64,000 nucleotides of DNA, from contig NC_133913.1 in the NCBI RefSeq assembly GCF_964199755.1, positions 7,480,201-7,544,200 on the forward strand. The letters run 5' to 3'. Both the position numbers and the translations under genes were made by a program. Shown in pieces: positions 1 through 11,115 of this stretch. Each line of letters opens with the position of its first letter. The stretch's first letter is position 1. The notes beneath the pieces were generated by a model. It did not search any database and was not told the DNA's origin. It saw only the letters and a program-made list of their open reading frames with translations. Origin of the DNA: Larus michahellis. Its lineage: Eukaryota; Chordata; Aves; Charadriiformes; Laridae.

Positions 1-544
1 GACACAGTACTCCAGATGCAGCCTCACCAGGGCAGAGTAGAGAGGAAGGATGACCTCCACTCGATCTGCTGGTCACGCTCTTCTTGATGCACCCCAGGAT
101 GCCATCAGCCTTTTTGTCCACCGGGGCGCATTGCTGGCTCATATCTGAGGCCAGGTTGTCCACCAGGATTCCCAGGTCTTTTTCCGCTGAGCCGCTCTCC
201 AGCAGGTCAGCCTGCAACCTGTACTGGTGCATGGGGTTATTCCTCCCCAGGTGCAGCACCCTACGCTTGCCCTTATTGAATTTCATAAGGTTTCTCTCCA
301 CCCAGCTCTCACGCCTTTCCAGGTCTCACTGTATGTCAGCACAGGCTTCTGGTGTGTCAGCCACTCCTCCCAGTTTTGTATCATCAGCAAACTTGCTGAG
401 GGTGCACTCCATCCCTTCATCCAGGTCATTGATGAATATATTCACTAGGACTGGGCCCAGTACTGACCCCTGGGGAACACCACTTGTTACTGACCTCCAA
501 CTAAACTCTGTGCCTCTAATCACGACCCTCTGAGCTCTATCTTT
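1..544 (-). repeat. CR1 LINE fragment, ORF2 RT-to-3' part, interrupted
   Basis: The minus strand encodes CR1 reverse-transcriptase residues ([23 protein letters not shown]) continuing leftward out of the window. The element resumes after the full-length CR1: bases 5149-5170, read on the minus strand, match the ORF2 stretch at about 4098-4113 of that element and come directly upstream of what is lost at 544. This is therefore an older, 5'-truncated copy into which the neighbour inserted. Its 3' end lies before base 1. Confidence 0.9.
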
Positions 545-1046
545 GCCGAGGAGATCTATCCTCCATTTGCCGAGGAGATCAGCTCCAGTGCAGGTAAGTC
601 TGTGCTGGGGAAGGATATCGCGGCAAAGAAACGGCCAGGGGCTCGTTTTTGAGGCTTTTAAAGCCAGGAAGAGGGGCCAGCCCGAGCCGGTACCCGGCCC
701 TTCTGGGGGACGGGGACAGCTGAGGAGCCGAGGGCGGAGCCACCAGCCCCGGCGGCAGGTGTTAACGAGCAGAGGGTGGGACCACTCTCCCCCCTCATAA
801 AAGAAACCCTTTGGGAGCGCAGCGACCAGGGCGCTGTGCACTGAGCAAACACTGAGCAAGCGAGCTGCAAGGGGGCGTTCCCTGTGTGTGACCCGAGGTA
901 TCACCCAGGTGCACCACAACGAGAGTGTACTTCCTGGGCTGGAGAAGGGGGTGGCCAAGCAGGGTGTGACACACCAGTCCAATCACTGCGGTCTGCACAG
1001 CAGTTCGTGCAGGACAGAGCTGAAAGACTGCTAACCCGGCTAGGTA

Positions 1047-2172
1047 GTGATGGTAACTACTCGCAAGATGACTGTGGCGTCCATGAGCTCCACAACCACC
1101 AGGTCTGATGCCACCTCTCAGACGGAGCTCTTGTGGGAACATGCTACCACACAGACATCGGGCTGTAGGGTATGCCCTACTCTTACGCCAGTGTCGGATG
1201 GCAATGATGGGCATACCTGTAGGAGATGTGCTCAGGTAGAGGATCTTCTCCAATTAGTCATGGAGCTCAGGGAGGAGGTAAGTAGGTTGAGGAGCATCAG
1301 GGAATGCGAGAGGGAGATAGATTCCTGGAGCAGAATCCTGCATCCCATGACAGAAACACAGCAGGCAGATAAAACCCCTGCAACAGAGAGCTCCATATCC
1401 TCTCTCACCTCAACTGAAGGCGGTAACCTGGAGGACGGGGCAATGGCAGGAAGTTCCTGCGCGGCGCAACAGGCGCTGCACTCGAGACTGCCCGATGACT
1501 ACCCCATCTTCCCAGGTGCCATTACTTAACAGGTACAGTGCTCTACAGAGGAACCTGGATGATGACGAGCACAATATTTCTCCTATTTCTCCTACCCTGG
1601 AGCCGTCAGCAAGGTCTAGTCAGACCTCCCCCTGCATCAAAACCTCTGTGGTAAAGAAGAAAAGACGGGTCCTTGTCATAGGTGACTCATTACTGAAAGG
1701 AACAGAAGGCCCAATATGCAGGCCGGACCCGGTACATAGGGAGGTCTGCTGCCTCCCTGGGGCCTGGGTCAAGGACGTGAAGAGGATGCTTCCTTCCCTG
1801 GTACGGCCCTCAGACTACTATCCACTTTTGCTCTTTCAGGTAGGCAGCGACGAGGTAAGAAGAAGAAGTCCAAGGGCAATGAAGAAAGATTTCAAGACCC
1901 TGGGACGGCTGGTCAAGGGATCGGGAGCGCAAGTTGTGTTCTCGTCTATTCCCCCAGTTGCGGGGAATGATGAGGGGCTAAATAGAAGGACCCAGCAGAT
2001 CAATGCCTGGCTTCGAGCTTGGTGCTGCCGGCAGGACTTTAGGTTCTTTGATCATGGCCTGATCTACAAAACGCCTGGCCTGCTGGTAACAGGCAGGAAT
2101 ACCTTGACCTCCAGGGGAAAAAGGGTTCTAGGACAAGAGTTATCAGGGCTCATTGAGAGGGCTTTAAACTAG
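1047..2172 (+). pseudogene. CR1 ORF1 (zinc-finger plus esterase-like), one frameshift
   Basis: Two overlapping frames together make ORF1. The first (1047-1529, 160 aa) has a Cys-rich part (CRVCP, then HTCRRC) and a coiled-coil-like Leu/Glu stretch (LVMELREEVSRLRSI). The second (1495-2172, 225 aa) has the SGNH/GDSL-esterase-like domain: GDSLLKG carries the nucleophile-type Ser, and FQVGSDEV is a later block. At the place where the catalytic DG.H-type motif is expected there is GRNTLTSRGK, so the His appears lost. A single frameshift near 1440-1530 separates the halves. ORF1 proteins of CR1-clade elements bind RNA or help retrotransposition; the loss makes this copy non-autonomous unless ORF1 is supplied in trans. 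Start chosen at the first Met of the open frame. Confidence 0.82.
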
Positions 2173-2213
2173 ATCTGAAGGGGGGTGGGGGTGGTACTGG
2201 GCTTGCTGGTGAG

Positions 2214-5069
2214 GTGCCAGGGTGTAGTTGCTCAGCGCTCGTGGGCCAGTGTGCCAGTATTTCTGAAAGCCAGAAGGCACACCACATCTCAAGGGTCAAA
2301 ACTACACACGCGACTCCCTCTCTGAAATGCTTATACACCAATGCACGCAGCATGGGGAATAAGCAGGAAGAGCTGGAGGTCTGTGTGCGGTTGCGGGGCC
2401 ATGATCTCATTGCAATTACTGAGACGTGGTGGGACAACTCGCATGACTGGAATGCTGTCATGGATGGCTATGTCCTTTTCAGGAAAGACAGACCAGCAAG
2501 GCGTGGTGGTGGAATTGCACTCTATGTGAGAGAGCATTTGGAATGCGTCGAGCTCTCACTAGGGGCGGATGAAGAGCGGGTTGAGAGCTTATGGGTGAGG
2601 ATTAAGGGACAGGCAAATATGAGGGACACTGTTGTGGGTGTTTATTACAGGCCACCTGATCAGGATGGGGAGACTGATGAGGCTTTCTACAGACAACTGA
2701 AGGTAGCCTCGCAAGCGCAGGCCCTGGTTCTCATGGGGGACTTCAATCACCCCGATATCTGCTGGGAAGACCACACAGCCAGGCATGCACAGTCCAGGAG
2801 GCTCCTCCAGTGCATTGATGACAACTTTTTGACACAGGTGGTACAGGAGCCAACAAGGAGAGGAGCACTTCTAGACCTGGTACTGACAAACACAGAGGGA
2901 TTGGTGGAGGACATTAAGGTTGGGGGCACCCTAGGTTGTAGTGATCATGAAATGATTGAGTTCAGGATCATGGGTACTATCCACAAAACAACAACAAGAA
3001 GTAAAATTACAACCTTGGATTTCAGGAGGACTAACTTCGACCTCTTCAAGAAACTGCTTGGAGAGATCCCGTGGGCTAGGGCTCTGGAAGGCAAAGGGGC
3101 TCAAGAAAGCTGGTTGATATTCAAAGACCACTTCCTCCAAGCTCAGGATTGGTGCATCCCTAAGAGAAAGAAATGGGCCAAGGGACGCAGGAGACCTGCA
3201 TGGTTGAGCAGGGAGCTTCAGAAAAAGCTCAAGTGGAAGAAGGGACTGACCCCTTGGGAGGATTACAAGAATGCCACCAGAGCGTGCAGGGATGAAACAA
3301 GGAAAGCCAAGGCCGCCTTGGAATTAGACCTGGCTAGGGACATCAAGCACAACAAAAAGAGCTTCTACAAGTATATTGGAAGCAAAAGGAAGACCAGAGA
3401 AGTTGTAGGCCCACTGCTGAATGAGACAGGAGTCATGGTGACGGAGGATGTGGAGAAGGCAGAGTTACTGAATGCCTTCTTTGCTTCGGTCTTTTCTGCT
3501 CGGCCCAGCCCTCAGGAGTCCCAGGCATTGAATAAAGTAACAGGGAAAGAAGACGACTTCCCTTGGGTTGAGGAGGAGCGAGTGAGGGACCAATTAGATC
3601 ATCTAGATATTCACAAGTCCATGGGCCCTGATGGGATGCACCCGAGAGTGCTGAGGGAGCTGGCAGAAGTCATTGCTGGGCCGCTCTCCATCATCTTTGA
3701 AAAGTCCTGGAGAACAGGCGAGGTGCCTGGGGACTGGAGGAAAGCCAATGTCACTCCAGTCTTCAAGAAAGGCAAGAAGGAGGAGCTGGGGAACTACAGG
3801 CCGGTCAGCCTCACCTCCATCCCTGGAAAGATGATGGAACAGCTCGTTCTGGGTGTCATCTCAAGGCACGTGGAGGAAAGGAAAGCTATCAGAAGTACTC
3901 AGCATGGATTCACCAAGGGGAAATCATGTCTGACTAATCTGATAGCCTTCTACGATGGCATGACTAGATGGATAGATGAGGGGAGGGCGGTAGATGTGGT
4001 CTACCTTGACTTAAGCAAGGTGTTTGACACGGTCTCCCACAGCATCCTCATAGGGAAGCTTAGGAAGTGTGGGTTAGATGAATGGACAGTGGGGTGGATA
4101 GAAAACTGGTTGAAAGATAGAGCTCAGAGGGTTGTGATTAGGGGCACAGAGTCTAGTTGGAGACCAGTGACGAGTGGTGTTCCCCAGGGGTCAGTACTGG
4201 GTCCAGTCCTCTTCAACATATTCATCAATGACCTGGATGAGGGGATAGAGTGCACCCTCAGCAAGTTTGCTGATGACACCAAGCTGGGTGGGGTGGCTGA
4301 CACACCAGAAGGCTGTGCCGCCATACAGAGAGACCTGGACAGGTTGGAGAGTTGGGCAGAGAGGAACCTTATGAAGTTCAACAAGGGCAAGTGTAGGGTG
4401 CTGCACCTGGGAAGGAACAACCCCATGCACCAGTACAGGTTGGGTGCTGACCTGCTGGAGAGCAGCTCTGTGGAAAGAGACCTGGGAGTCCTGGTGGACG
4501 ACAGGATGACCATGAGTCAGCAGTGTGCCCTTGTGGCCGGGAAGGCCAATGGCATCCTGGGATGCATCAGGAAGAGCGTGGCCAGCAGGTCGAGGGAGGT
4601 CATCCTCCCCCTCTACTCTGCCTTGGTGAGGCCGCACCTGGAGTACTGTGTCCAGTTCTGGGCTCCCCGGTTCAAGAGGGACAGGGAACTGCTGGAGAGG
4701 GTGCAGCAGAGGGCTACAAAGATGATTGGGGGACTGGAACACCTCTCTTATGAGGAAAGGCTGAGGGATTTGGGTCTCTTCAGTCTGGAAAAAAGACGGC
4801 TGAGGGGTGACCTTATCAACGCTTATAAATACTTAAAGGGTGGGTGTCAGGAGGATGGGGTCAGGCTCTTTTCAGTGGTGCCCGGGGACAGGACAAGAGG
4901 CAATGGGCACAAACTTGAGCATAGGAAGTTCCACCTAAACATGAGGAGGAACTTCTTTACCCTGAGGGTGACAGAGCACTGGAACAGGCTGCCCAGAGAG
5001 GTGGTGGAGTCTCCAACTCTGGAGACATTCAAAACCCGCCTGGACATGTTCCTGTGTAACCTGCTCTAG
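2214..5069 (+). CDS. CR1 ORF2: endonuclease and reverse transcriptase, open
   Basis: The 951-aa frame has no interruption. The N-terminal apurinic-type endonuclease (about residues 38-255) keeps [33 protein letters not shown] and CSDHEMIEF, which carry the Asn, Glu, Asp, Asn and His of the active site. The RT domain (about 470-720) shows [30 protein letters not shown], motif [25 protein letters not shown] and motif [10 protein letters not shown]. The C-terminal region ends [16 protein letters not shown], the usual CR1 ORF2 tail. The enzyme would nick target DNA and copy its RNA by target-primed reverse transcription. Length and motifs fit a complete CR1 ORF2. The first ~35 residues may not be translated, since the real start Met is not certain. 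Confidence 0.9.
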   Translation: MPGCSCSALVGQCASISESQKAHHISRVKTTHATPSLKCLYTNARSMGNKQEELEVCVRLRGHDLIAITETWWDNSHDWNAVMDGYVLFRKDRPARRGGGIALYVREHLECVELSLGADEERVESLWVRIKGQANMRDTVVGVYYRPPDQDGETDEAFYRQLKVASQAQALVLMGDFNHPDICWEDHTARHAQSRRLLQCIDDNFLTQVVQEPTRRGALLDLVLTNTEGLVEDIKVGGTLGCSDHEMIEFRIMGTIHKTTTRSKITTLDFRRTNFDLFKKLLGEIPWARALEGKGAQESWLIFKDHFLQAQDWCIPKRKKWAKGRRRPAWLSRELQKKLKWKKGLTPWEDYKNATRACRDETRKAKAALELDLARDIKHNKKSFYKYIGSKRKTREVVGPLLNETGVMVTEDVEKAELLNAFFASVFSARPSPQESQALNKVTGKEDDFPWVEEERVRDQLDHLDIHKSMGPDGMHPRVLRELAEVIAGPLSIIFEKSWRTGEVPGDWRKANVTPVFKKGKKEELGNYRPVSLTSIPGKMMEQLVLGVISRHVEERKAIRSTQHGFTKGKSCLTNLIAFYDGMTRWIDEGRAVDVVYLDLSKVFDTVSHSILIGKLRKCGLDEWTVGWIENWLKDRAQRVVIRGTESSWRPVTSGVPQGSVLGPVLFNIFINDLDEGIECTLSKFADDTKLGGVADTPEGCAAIQRDLDRLESWAERNLMKFNKGKCRVLHLGRNNPMHQYRLGADLLESSSVERDLGVLVDDRMTMSQQCALVAGKANGILGCIRKSVASRSREVILPLYSALVRPHLEYCVQFWAPRFKRDRELLERVQQRATKMIGGLEHLSYEERLRDLGLFSLEKRRLRGDLINAYKYLKGGCQEDGVRLFSVVPGDRTRGNGHKLEHRKFHLNMRRNFFTLRVTEHWNRLPREVVESPTLETFKTRLDMFLCNLL

Positions 5070-5170
5070 GTGACCCTGCTCTGGCAGGGGGGTTGGACTA
5101 GATGATCTCCAGAGGTCCCTTCCAACCCTATGATTCTATGATTCTATGATCTTTCAACCAGTTTTCAATG

Positions 5171-6224
5171 CTTAGGGGAAGGGTCACAGGTGAGGGGGAA
5201 AGAGGGGACTGGGGATGAGCAAGGGGAGCCAATAGAGAGGAGGAAGGAAAAAGGGAGGTACTTGCAAGTAGGCAGTGGCTGGTCAGTGCGCTTGTTGGGA
5301 TGAGCCTTGTGCCCGATCACCACAGTCCCCTCTACCTTCTTCATAAATCCTTTCTTAATCTTCCTTCTGTCTACCTTCACTCCCTTTCCCATATGCGAGT
5401 GCTGCAAGGTCTGAGGGCCAGTAAATGGAGCGACTGATGTGCAAGAGAGCTCTGGGTGCCAGTAACTGGGCAAACAACCAATGGCCATGGGGACTGTAGG
5501 CCTGGGTGCCAGTAACTGGATGGACCAGGGTGTGCTGCAAGGTCTCAGTGTCAGCAACTGGAGAAGCGGCCTCTGATCACAGACCCTGTCGATCTCTGTG
5601 CCGGGGCTGGAGGGACTGGGGTGTAAGCAAGGTCTGGGTGCCAGCAACTGGAGAAGGAAGAACGTGTCCCAGGGCTCATATCTCTTGCTGTCAGCAACTG
5701 GAGGCACCACACTGCACATGTGTGTGTGAGAGGTCAAAGGACCAACGACTGCAGGGACTTCAGTGTGTTTTCTCCTGGGTGAATTGAACCCGACATGCAT
5801 GGGTGATTATGTGGACTCTACCAGCATATTTCAAGCTGGCCCATCCAGAGAGTGGGAGAAAAAGCTGTATCTGAAGTCTGAGACAGAGATGGGTAAGTGA
5901 GCTCAAGGCTAGTGCATGGCTATTAGAGAGCCTCATATGGTGGCAATATCTGAGGGATCTGCAATTGTGAGGGTGGTTGTGAGAGGAGCGTGTGATTGCA
6001 TGTATCTGTCTGTTGGAGAAAAACAGCCTAGTCTAGCCAGAGACCCCAGTGCTGGGTAAGAGGGCCCAGGCTGCAGGCAGGGCTATTGGATGGGCTGAGG
6101 GCCTGTGTTGGTATTTGAGACACGCACAAATGTGGGTGTGCTTGTGACTCCAGAGGGTGAGGGGGTGTGTGTTAGAACTAGGGAAGTGCACGTCACAGCT
6201 GTAATGGAGTCAGTCAAACAAAGG
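5171..6224. repeat. degenerate minisatellite-like region, no gene
   Basis: A phrase close to gtctgggtgccagcaactgg recurs at about 5404, 5455, 5504, 5546, 5634 and 5688 with irregular spacing of 40 to 90 bases, each followed by a variable gap. After 5800 the DNA is GT-rich with no ORF that I recognise. I could not tie it to a known repeat family. An open minus frame of 211 codons (5165-5800) simply follows the repeats and shows no domain. Confidence 0.55.
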
Positions 6225-6640
6225 GACACTTTAATGATGAAGAGACTGGAGCATCTCTGGTAGGCTGAGAGAACTGGGCCTGTTCAGCCCCAAGAAGAGA
6301 AGGCTCAGGGGAGATCTCATCAAGGCATACAAATAGCTGAAAGGGAGCTGTGAAGAAACTGGAGCCAGGCTCTTCTCCCTGATGTCCAGTGACAGGCATT
6401 TGACACAAACTGAAACAACGGAGGCTCCGTCTGAACCCCAGGAAACCCTTTTTCACTGTGAGGGAGCCCTGGCACAGGGTGGCCAGAGAGGTTGTGGTGT
6501 CTCCGTCCTTGGAGGAATACAAAATCCATCTGGACATGGTCCTTTGCACCCAGGTCTAGGTCACGCTTCCTGAGGTGGTGTGTGGACCCACTGACCTCCA
6601 GACATCCCTTCCAAACTTACCAATTCCGTGTTTCTGTAAC
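6225..6640 (+). repeat. old CR1 3' end
   Basis: The plus strand resembles the last part of CR1 ORF2 and 3'UTR (tggagcatctctggtaggc, tcaggggagatctcatcaag, cctggcacagggtggccag), with many substitutions, ending near tttctgtaac. It is far more diverged than the full-length copy upstream. Confidence 0.75.
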
Positions 6641-6840
6641 ACAAGACATGAGGAGGGTCTGAGAGGACTGGCCTTCTTCAGCCTTCAAAAGAGAAACTAA
6701 AGTTGAGAGCTTTTTCTAACACTTGATTGGAGCATGAAGAGCCAGATGGAGCCAAACTCCTTCTTGAGCACAGTGAAACAGAGAAAGGCAATGGCCATGG
6801 TCTGGAACAGGGGAAATTCCTACTAGAAATTTGGAGTTCT
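6641..6840 (+). repeat. second old CR1 3' fragment, T-rich end
   Basis: Starts again at an ORF2 C-terminal-like stretch (gaggagggtctgagaggactgg) and degenerates into a T-rich run at about 6845-6885. It is probably an independent, older insertion. Confidence 0.5.
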
Positions 6841-6954
6841 GGTTGTTTTTTGTTTTTTTGTTTTTGGTTGTTTTTTTTTAATGCATGCATGTTGATCCCA
6901 TTAAGAATGGGACTCTGCCTCCACAGAGTCTTGACTAAAATACCACCAGTTGGA

Positions 6955-8160
6955 GCTAAGAAGGTAAAGGGGCATAGCACAGGTGATGTTATGTCCCTTC
7001 AGGTGCTGGGAGCCCCAGCTCTGGGGCATGAAGTAGAGCTCGAGTCGGGTCTTAACACATAGTGCAAATCCTGCCCATGCTGAGATTCATCTTAGGCATT
7101 GTCATCTCTGGAGTTTTCATGGCATTTCCTTAGCAATAAACCGCTCCCAATTTCTACTGTTCAGCAAAAGGGCATTTATATGAAAGCACAGTGCTTCACT
7201 CCTAGATCAAGACAAGGACGTGTTTGTGGCAGCGTTGCCAAGTTTGCCAAGTGATATATACAGCTCAGCACAGCACTGGTCTGGATCTACTCAGGTCAGG
7301 TTAACTTAACGACAATGAACAGTTTGTCCCTCTGCCATGAGTGGTGCATGGGATCACTCTGGAGTTCACATGGCAAGGGGGTGGGAGTAGGGGTCCCCAC
7401 CTGCAGTACCCCCACCCCTTCACATGCCCTTTCAGCTGTGGGTGCGGGGCTGCCCTATCCATAGCCCTCACAGTGCAGCACTCCAATGGGTGCCCCATGT
7501 TCTCCCTGGGAGTGGGTGTCACCACTCATCCCTCATCCTGCTTTCCAGTGAACTTATGCCATTTTCCTAGGGTAAGTTGTCCTTATCATCTCTGGGTTTG
7601 TGGCATCTACACAGCAGTTCTGGAGCCAGGTTCTTCTCTCACACTCTGGGTTATCCCACCAGAATAGGACAGAGCCAGAAGCCCTGGGCTGCTGCACAGC
7701 AGCTTTCATCTTGTGTTTGGGGGAATCTGGGGGAGAGTTGTTTTTCCCAGGTAGCTGAGGAAATAATGGGGAGAAGTGAGAGAAATGGAAGAGACTTCTG
7801 TTCCCAAAGGAAATAGCAGTGTCCCCAAAGAGCTCAGGCCCCCAGGCAAAGTTCTGAAACTTCACTGTGGAAGAAACCCCTGACGTCCAATATAAGCCAG
7901 CACTGGGTGTTCAGAAGAGCAGGGGATTCTCGCCGGGGAGGAGAGGACTCCACTGTGAGCTCACTGGGAACAGCCTCTCCCCACCACTGGGACACGCAGA
8001 GCCCCCAAGGGCTCTTCATAGGGAAATGCTGAGAATGCCACTGGCTGAGGGAGCCACAGGTGTTGCTGCTGGAGGAGGGAGAAACCCAGAAGCAGCATCT
8101 GAGGCACAGGAAGAACAGATCTCTGCTCTTCCCCGCTTCTTCCTTGGCTCCCCCAACAGC
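6955..8160. other. upstream duplicated flank of V-a1; no gene seen
   Basis: This stretch matches 34800-35051 plus 37874-38770 upstream of V-a2 and so marks a segmental duplication. The V-a2 copy carries a CR1 that is absent here: aggacgtgtttgtggcag at about 7213-7231 is the empty site. No coding frame is recognisable. Confidence 0.7.
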
Positions 8161-8165
8161 GTTGT

Positions 8166-8171
8166 TTCCGG
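8166..8171 (+). promoter_or_regulatory. ETS-type site (TTCCGG) in V-a1 promoter
   Basis: TTCCGG lies about 80 bases upstream of the leader ATG inside a block (tttccggcagctctg) that is kept in all four family-a V genes. A GATA-type TTATCT follows at 8180-8185. Function is inferred from conservation and known ETS and GATA-3 roles at TCR genes. Confidence 0.45.
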
Positions 8172-8247
8172 CAGCTCTGTTATCTCGGGGCTGGGAGGGG
8201 GTTTTCTGACTCTCTCTCACTCCACAAAGAGGCGGGTTGATGTCGAC

Positions 8248-9452
8248 ATGCAGCTCGGATCTCTCATCCTCACGGCCTTCCTGGGGCAACTGCTGGGTAA
8301 GTCCTGGCTTTCTATAAACACATCCTTCTTCCCCCAAGGAAACCCTTGCCAGCCTGATCAGGATCATGCAGAGAACTACTCTTGAATTACAGGAAAACAC
8401 TGTGAAATACCAGCTCACATTTGTGGTTTTGCATCTCTGTTCTCAAGACGCTCTTACTGTTTGAAAGGAGAGAGAAGAGATACCTCAGACCTCTTCTGCT
8501 GCTCTTCTCTCACCTTCAATGCCTTTCTCTCTGCCTCTCTCTTCTGATCCACCTGCTCTCACCACAGGAGATCTCAGCGCTCTCTCTGCACTCTCACATT
8601 TTTTCTTTCCAATGCAAATCAGCAGAACTTGTATGCTCTCATCCCACTGACATTAACTGGGTGTCCCATTCTGCCTCCTGGATGGCTTATGTCTGCCATG
8701 GCTTCCAGTTTTCCCCTGGTTGTTGACTCAGTCGGGGATCCCTCTTTCTGCCACTCAGCTCACCATTGTATGTACTCAGCGAGCTAGGAGCCCTCAGAAA
8801 TGAGAGGGATGGGGAAGTACAATGAATCTTTTTGACAGAGCTCTATGGGTGCCTCAACATGATGGAAGGATGCTGGTCCCAGCATGCAAACACTAGGCTA
8901 CTACTGGGTAGTAGCAGCAGGAGCAGGGAGGAGGAGCAGGAGGAGCAAGGAGGAGCAGGGACTCAGCACAGCTCTTCTCAAGGTCCACACTGAGCTCAGA
9001 GCTCCACATTGCTACTCAAACTCCTCTCCACCTGACTGTCCCCAGGCCTCAGGATTTTCCTCTAAGGCAGATGACAGGGAGCCTTCTATGCTTGCTTTTC
9101 ACACATGCTCGTGGTTTTCTTCCCCTGTTGAGCTGCTGACCTTTGCTTTCTTCCAGGCACCATGGGACAGATCACTGTCACCCAGCAAGGACAAGTCACA
9201 GTGAAGCAGGGAGACACCTTCCAGACAACAAGTACATACCAGACTTCCAGCTTTTATGGCTTGGACTGGTACCAGCAGAGGAAAGGCCAAGGTCCCCAGC
9301 TGGTCTCCTATCATGTAGGCTGGCCTACATGATGGCCGCAAGCCCAGTGGCCATCTCACCACCGTGCTGAACACCACCGAGAAATACAGCCTCCTGCAGC
9401 TGGAGGAAGTCGAGCTCTCTGACAGTGCCTTGTACCTCTGTGCAGTGCGTGA
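8248..9452 (+). pseudogene. TCR V segment family a, copy 1 (V-a1), broken
   Basis: Leader exon 8248-8296 ([17 protein letters not shown], split codon, donor gtaagtcc), intron 860 bases, acceptor ttccag, V exon 9157-9452. The exon aligns with the intact V-a2, V-a3 and V-a4 segments and ends YLCAVRD. It cannot encode a receptor. The first conserved Cys (CTYQT in the others) is Ser, and a palindromic replacement at 9311-9332 adds ten net bases, shifts the frame and creates TGA at 9330-9332. One codon near the exon start is also missing. Framework 3 reads on in another frame from 9364. Upstream promoter block and recombination signal are still present, so the segment could still rearrange without producing protein. 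Resembles the avian V-alpha 2 group from memory; alpha or delta use cannot be settled here. Confidence 0.9.
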
Positions 9453-9491
9453 CACCGTGGTGCAGGGAGCTTCCTTGGCTGTGCAAGAACC
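9453..9491 (+). promoter_or_regulatory. 23-spacer recombination signal of V-a1
   Basis: Heptamer CACCGTG (9453-9459), 23-base spacer, nonamer GCAAGAACC (9483-9491). Position directly after the YLCAVRD codons and the 23 spacing are those of TCR alpha/delta V segments. Confidence 0.88.
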
Positions 9492-9594
9492 CAGGGGAGG
9501 GAGGGGATGTGTCTGTGCAAGGCTGAGGGTGGGGGAAGGGGCTGTCAGGTGTGCCCTGGCAGTGCTGCTCCCCCTGTACACCTAGGGATCTGCA

Positions 9595-10350
9595 GGACAA
9601 GATCCTGTGATGGAATGTTTTCTGTCCATTCCACACATTGATTTATGCAACCATGGTCTTAAATAGTCCCATACCACACTAAATGAAGGCACAGTCTTCC
9701 TATAGCCAATGCATTGGAAGTCTGGCAAAACACAAGCAGCACGCACATGAGCCATTGCATGTACATATTAGCGATTTATTCATCTTCACCACTCCTAATA
9801 ACCGCAGGCACATCCATCCTCCCCGACAACAACTGAGTTTGTCTTGTCTCGAGATGGTGACACCTTAAAACTGGTTCCATTTTGTTATTTCCCTCTTGAA
9901 CATTGGCCATGGCAGTTGATGTAAAGAGATGCTGTACCTTTTCTTCACGTAGGCAGATCTCAGCATGGGGCCTCCATGCATCCTCATTCCCCTGTTCTCG
10001 CTGGGGACATTAAACATTCTAGTGGGAGTTGGTCAGTTCCTCCTGCTCATCTGCTGTGACGAACTGGCACTTTTGGTAGCAAGTGTCCTGGATCTGCTCA
10101 GTCACAAATGATCAAATTGTGTCTGAGCACTGCTCTCTTCCCCTAGAGGGTCCTTCTGTCCTTTAATCCCTGGGTACTGTGGTGGGGGAAACAAAGGAAA
10201 CATCTCAAGGGAAACATCCCCATGAACAGCAGCTGCTGCTACAGAGGCTCCCCACAGAGGGACAGGCGTTGCCCCTCACTCTACTGTGTTGGGGAGGACA
10301 CTCATCACAGCCTCACAGACTCTCTGGGAATGTAGCAGCACCCACAGTAG
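9595..10350. other. intergenic; shared with the 3' side of V-a4
   Basis: Homologous to about 58885-59520 (tgtgatggaatgttttctgt and later blocks). AT-richer than the V exons. No gene or RNA seen. Confidence 0.5.
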
Positions 10351-10354
10351 AAGA

Positions 10355-10640
10355 ATATGGAACTAAGGAGCTCTTAATACAATTTGGACATACACAAGTT
10401 CACGGGATCATCGGAGTGTGGCACACCTGGGACAAGCCAGACCCCCCACAGGTTGCAGACACTGAGGCTGGGGCACCAGAAATGACACTGACTGATCGCA
10501 GTAAGAAAGGCACTCAGCCTCTTCACAGCATTCCTTAAAATGCTATTTGTTAGCATTAAGACTAGAAAGAAAGAAAGGACCAGTATAGATAACCTGACAG
10601 CCCTTCAGATGATGGAACCCAGAACTGCGCTACATCAATT
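10355..10640. repeat. duplicated OR-flank unit
   Basis: A unit with gtggcacacctgggacaagc and cattccttaaaatgc recurs in related form at about 26980-27170 plus 27930-28030, 42650-42840, 54400-54650 and 60940-61230. In three of those places (here, 28499 and 61390) it precedes OR sequence, so it probably travelled as the 3' flank of an OR gene during tandem duplication. Confidence 0.6.
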
Positions 10641-10875
10641 GCTGTCACAGAATGAGAGAATCACAGAATGGCTGAGGTTGGAAGGGAGCCCTGCAGGTCA
10701 TCTGGTCCAACCTCCCTGCTCAAGCAAGGGCACCTAGAGCCAGTTGCCCAGGACGGTGTCTAGGTGGCTTTTGAATATCTCTAAGGAAAGAGCCTTGGCA
10801 ACTTCCCCGGGCCAGCCAGGCCAGTGCTCTGTCACTCCCACAGCACAGGACAATGTGTTGTCCCCTTGACAGGGC
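10641..10875 (-). repeat. CR1 3' end, minus strand
   Basis: Begins with cacagaatgagagaatcacag-like CR1 tail and continues tggaagggagccctgcagg and ggtccaacctccctgctc, the usual reverse complement of the CR1 3'UTR. It ends around the tcccacagcacaggac stretch. Confidence 0.85.
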
Positions 10876-11014
10876 ACAGGACACTGTGCATATCTCATCC
10901 ACAGAAGGGTTACACAGCTTTGGTCAATCATGATTTCAGATCATTTTCATCAAAGGAAACAGATCTTGTGATCATTTCTGCTGTCAACAACTACGACCCT
11001 GCCAGAAGTGTATT

Positions 11015-11115
11015 GTACACGAACAAGTATCAGCAGCTTTCACGTCCTTATTTCTTGGAGTGTAAATCAAGGAGTTCAGCAAAGGAGTAAGAAAGGTGTA
11101 AAGAACAGACGCTGT
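11015..11115 (-). pseudogene. olfactory receptor relic, TM7 only
   Basis: Minus-strand translation gives YTFLTPLLNSLIYTPRN, the transmembrane-7 signature of olfactory receptors (TPLLNPLIYTLRN-like). No upstream part of the receptor is seen, so this is a remnant. It sits in the same place relative to the OR-flank unit as the longer OR fragments at 28499 and 61390. Confidence 0.75.

Larger units (their letters stand above)
545..5148 (+). mobile_element. full-length CR1 non-LTR retrotransposon
   Basis: About 4.6 kb with 5'UTR (545-1046), a frameshifted ORF1, an open ORF2 (2214-5069), a short 3'UTR, and the CR1 tail of repeated ATTCTATG units (5131-5148). It is flanked by ATCTTT at 539-544 and 5149-5154, a likely 6-base target duplication, and the sequences on either side join into one older minus-strand CR1. 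The 5' end begins with an imperfect 24-base repeat: tttgccgaggagatc occurs at 542-556 and 566-580. CR1 copies are usually 5' truncated, so a full-length copy is uncommon. The 5' boundary is inferred from the split host CR1 rather than from a consensus. Confidence 0.93.

Noticed and set aside
4124-4742. Minus-strand frames inside CR1 ORF2
   Set aside because: Antisense shadows of the reverse transcriptase reading frame.
7834-8418. Minus frame of 194 codons over the V-a1 promoter, with a similar one at V-a2
   Set aside because: Shared because the DNA is duplicated; it runs through promoter, leader and intron antisense and has no recognisable domain.
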